DNA from: Nematostella vectensis
Taxonomy: Eukaryota; Cnidaria; Anthozoa; Actiniaria; Edwardsiidae
DNA length: 64,000 bases
Direction of reading: 5' to 3'
Assembly (NCBI RefSeq): GCF_932526225.1
Contig: NC_064044.1
Coordinates: 13,887,453 to 13,951,452 of the forward strand
The notes under the pieces were generated by a model. It did no database searches. It was not told the DNA's origin and saw only the letters and a program-made list of their open reading frames with translations. Of this stretch, positions 62,139-64,000 are shown in pieces; within the stretch, counting starts at the first letter, position 1; the number at the start of each line of letters is the position of its first letter. Both the position numbers and the translations under genes were made by a program.

Positions 62139-62188
62139 TGACGTCACGCCGATTATTCAACTTCTTTGCATCTATTCGTGCTATATAA
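62139..62188 (+). promoter_or_regulatory. CRE plus TATA promoter of TPR-CHAT copy 4
   Basis: The CRE TGACGTCA (62139-62146) is kept. The TATA box reads TATATAA (62182-62188) instead of TATAAAA, still a good match. Confidence 0.45.
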
Positions 62189-62506
62189 CACCAATAAACA
62201 CTCAAAAAGGTAAAAGAATACTTGAGGATGTAAACTTTACTCCAAATCAGCGTTTCAAATCCCGACTGATCTCGCTAATGGGCAATGTAAGAAGACAAAG
62301 CCAACAGATGTCAACACTACTCTCCCACGTCACAGGCCCGTTGGCTAGGGAAGAGGGGAGGGGGAACTCCCACACGCCGGCTATTTTCCCCTGTTTGATG
62401 AGTATTCCAAGAGCAACAAAAAATAGATGAAATAATAATAATAAAAAAACCGTCCTTCACGTTCGAAGCTCTGCGCTTGTACGCGACCGCAAAGCACGAC
62501 GGATGT

Positions 62507-62591
62507 ATGAGAAAAAAGGACATTATCATTGCCATCAGAATGTTTGATTTCTTCTCTCTCTGTCGTTTTATAATGGGAAGGTGCGTTTTCG
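62507..62591 (+). pseudogene. Candidate exon 1 of TPR-CHAT copy 4, donor lost
   Basis: The 28 codons are present from ATG 62507, but the donor reads ATAAAG instead of GTAAAG (62592). One base is also missing between the acceptor and the ATG of the main exon. A protein beginning in exon 1 is therefore not possible here by this splice. Confidence 0.35.
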
Positions 62592-62956
62592 ATAAAGAAA
62601 GTGTCAGAAAAAAGTGTTAACACATAAAATAGTAACAGAAACATATTTTTGCTGTGAATAGTTTAACTACTGTAGCCAAAACTAATTATATAAACCAACC
62701 TATTATAAGTTTTAAAAAAGCGTGCAGCGTTACCTTAAAAGTGCGAAAAAGACTATTTCTTCAAAAACAGTCACTCTAGAAGATAAGTGTGAGCATGCAA
62801 ATGTGTTGACGAAAGGTATTCTAAAAACATATATAAATATAATACTTAATACTCAATATATATACTAAATATTACTTTACATTACATTAAATTATATATT
62901 TAAAATAATCTCTTTGAATTATGTTATCTAATTTCAGAATTACAAAACACCACAAG

Positions 62957-64000
62957 ATGTCTGAGGGCAAGCCTTTTTCTGACTGGGGCGTGGCCGAGTG
63001 GGACGCTATTTGCAGGGTGTGGTCCAACCTTCCCGACATATTCTGGTTCCTGATTAGCTGGGGGGTGACCATGATCCCGCTGACACCAGACCAGAAGATT
63101 CATTTACTGAAAGTATGTAACGATATTTCGTACTTGCTCGGGGACAGCAAGATGATGATGTGTGTGTATTTGAATGCGGGCGACACATTTTTTAAAATAG
63201 CGCAGTATGAAAATGCAATGTCATGTTATACAGCTGCTATGGAAATAGCGAAATCAAATGATGACATTCAGACTCAAGCAGCTTGTTATCGATTGATGGG
63301 TGACGTGACAGGTGACGTGAGTGGTCAAGCTGAAGCATACCATGGTATGGGTAATGTGCACTTTAACCAGGGCAAGTACGAGGACGCATTGAATAACTAC
63401 CAACACGCACTTAGTCTATTTCAAAAGATAGGTGACGAGAGAGGTCAACCTAATGCATACCTGGGTATTGGTAGTGTGCACAGGTCTCATGGCAAGTACG
63501 AGGACGCAATGAATAACTACCAACACGCACTTAGTCTATTTCAAAAGACAGGTGACGTGAATGGTCAAGCTAAAGCATACCATAATATGGGTAATGTGCA
63601 CAACTCTCAGGGCAAGGACGAGGACGCAATGAATAACTACCAACACGCACTTAGTCTATTTCAAAAGACAGGTGACGAGCGTGGTCAAGCTAAGGCATAC
63701 TATGGTATGGGTTTTGTGCACAGCTCTCAGGGCAAGTACGAGGACGCATTGAATCACTACCAACACGCACTTAGTCTATTTCAAAAGGCAGGTAACCAGC
63801 AGGATCAAGTTAACACATACAACAATATGGCGAGTATTCACGGAGAAATGTGTAAATACGAGGAGGAGAAGAAATGCATTCGTCAAGCAATCAGTCTTAC
63901 TGCAACGTTAGAGAACGTGCCGCCCAACCTAGGGGTGCGTGGAGGACTATACACGAAAAGTGGAGACTTTAACGAGGCGAACAAGTGTTACGAAAAGCAG
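62957..64000 (+). CDS. TPR-CHAT protein copy 4, N-terminal part, cut by window edge
   Basis: From ATG 62957 (start MSEGKPFSDWGVAEWDAI) 348 codons are open to the last base. The N-terminal domain is complete but more diverged than in copies 2 and 3. The end of that domain and the first half of the TPR array are deleted in frame at about 63304, where LMGD joins VTGDVSGQAEAY. Four helix-B blocks follow (63320-63790), then the terminal block and the start of the downstream helices. The CHAT domain lies beyond the window. No lesion is seen in the visible part if translation starts at this ATG. Confidence 0.8.
   Translation, partial: MSEGKPFSDWGVAEWDAICRVWSNLPDIFWFLISWGVTMIPLTPDQKIHLLKVCNDISYLLGDSKMMMCVYLNAGDTFFKIAQYENAMSCYTAAMEIAKSNDDIQTQAACYRLMGDVTGDVSGQAEAYHGMGNVHFNQGKYEDALNNYQHALSLFQKIGDERGQPNAYLGIGSVHRSHGKYEDAMNNYQHALSLFQKTGDVNGQAKAYHNMGNVHNSQGKDEDAMNNYQHALSLFQKTGDERGQAKAYYGMGFVHSSQGKYEDALNHYQHALSLFQKAGNQQDQVNTYNNMASIHGEMCKYEEEKKCIRQAISLTATLENVPPNLGVRGGLYTKSGDFNEANKCYEKQ
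63320..63860 (+). repeat. 120-base TPR array of copy 4, 4 helix-B blocks
   Basis: Variable segments of VHFN, VHRS, VHNS and VHSS type, all in the common register. Linkers are more varied than in copy 1 (QKIGDERGQP, QKTGDVNGQA). Confidence 0.9.

Larger units (their letters stand above)
53399..64000. repeat. Tandem unit 4 of the TPR-CHAT cluster, partial
   Basis: The MITE at its left end matches those of units 1 and 2. About 1.2 kb of foreign DNA (53790-54990) follows, and then the usual spacer, promoter and gene copy 4, which the window edge cuts. Confidence 0.88.

Overview
This is animal nuclear DNA, most likely from a cnidarian such as a sea anemone. The evidence is AT-rich intergenic sequence, introns with GT/AG borders, TATA-type promoters, many small inverted-repeat elements, and a type of TPR-CHAT protein that I know from cnidarian gene sets. 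The species call is an inference. Nothing looks bacterial or viral.

The window is one locus made of four large, very similar direct units. Unit 1 is 1-19792, unit 2 is 19793 to about 35980, unit 3 is about 35981-53398, and unit 4 runs from 53399 off the right edge. Each unit has about 6-8 kb of spacer, a TATA promoter with a CRE palindrome, a short candidate exon 1, an intron of about 340 bases, and one large exon for a TPR-CHAT protein. That protein is a tetratricopeptide-repeat array joined to a caspase-like CHAT protease domain. Copies 2 (28318-31985) and 3 (42736-45677) are intact. Copy 1 (8425-13879) has two in-frame stops and has lost its N-terminal 364 bases. Copy 4 (62957-64000) is open but cut by the window edge.

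The most interesting signal is in the TPR arrays. The 40-residue (120-base) repeats are almost identical in DNA, but the number of YQHALSL-type helix-B blocks differs sharply between copies: 27, 9, 3 and 4. Inside the repeat, amino-acid changes are concentrated at TPR positions 2, 5, 9, 12 and 13, the concave-face positions known to contact ligands in TPR proteins. This looks like a recognition array that is shuffled and diversified while its frame is homogenised, attached to a well conserved protease end. A conserved kappa-B-like site in every spacer would fit an immune role, but that is inference.

The 3' flank of each unit holds a conserved Pro/Ala/Glu-rich candidate last exon on the minus strand, a tiny candidate secreted-peptide gene, and inverted-repeat elements. 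Unit 3 carries a second 3' flank without a gene (from 48226), probably the remains of a lost fifth copy. Other structure includes a 236-base MITE family, a 50-base foldback element with a 9-base target duplication, a template-switch palindrome at 49059-49110, an inserted element in unit 4, an AAT microsatellite and many length-variable poly-G tracts.
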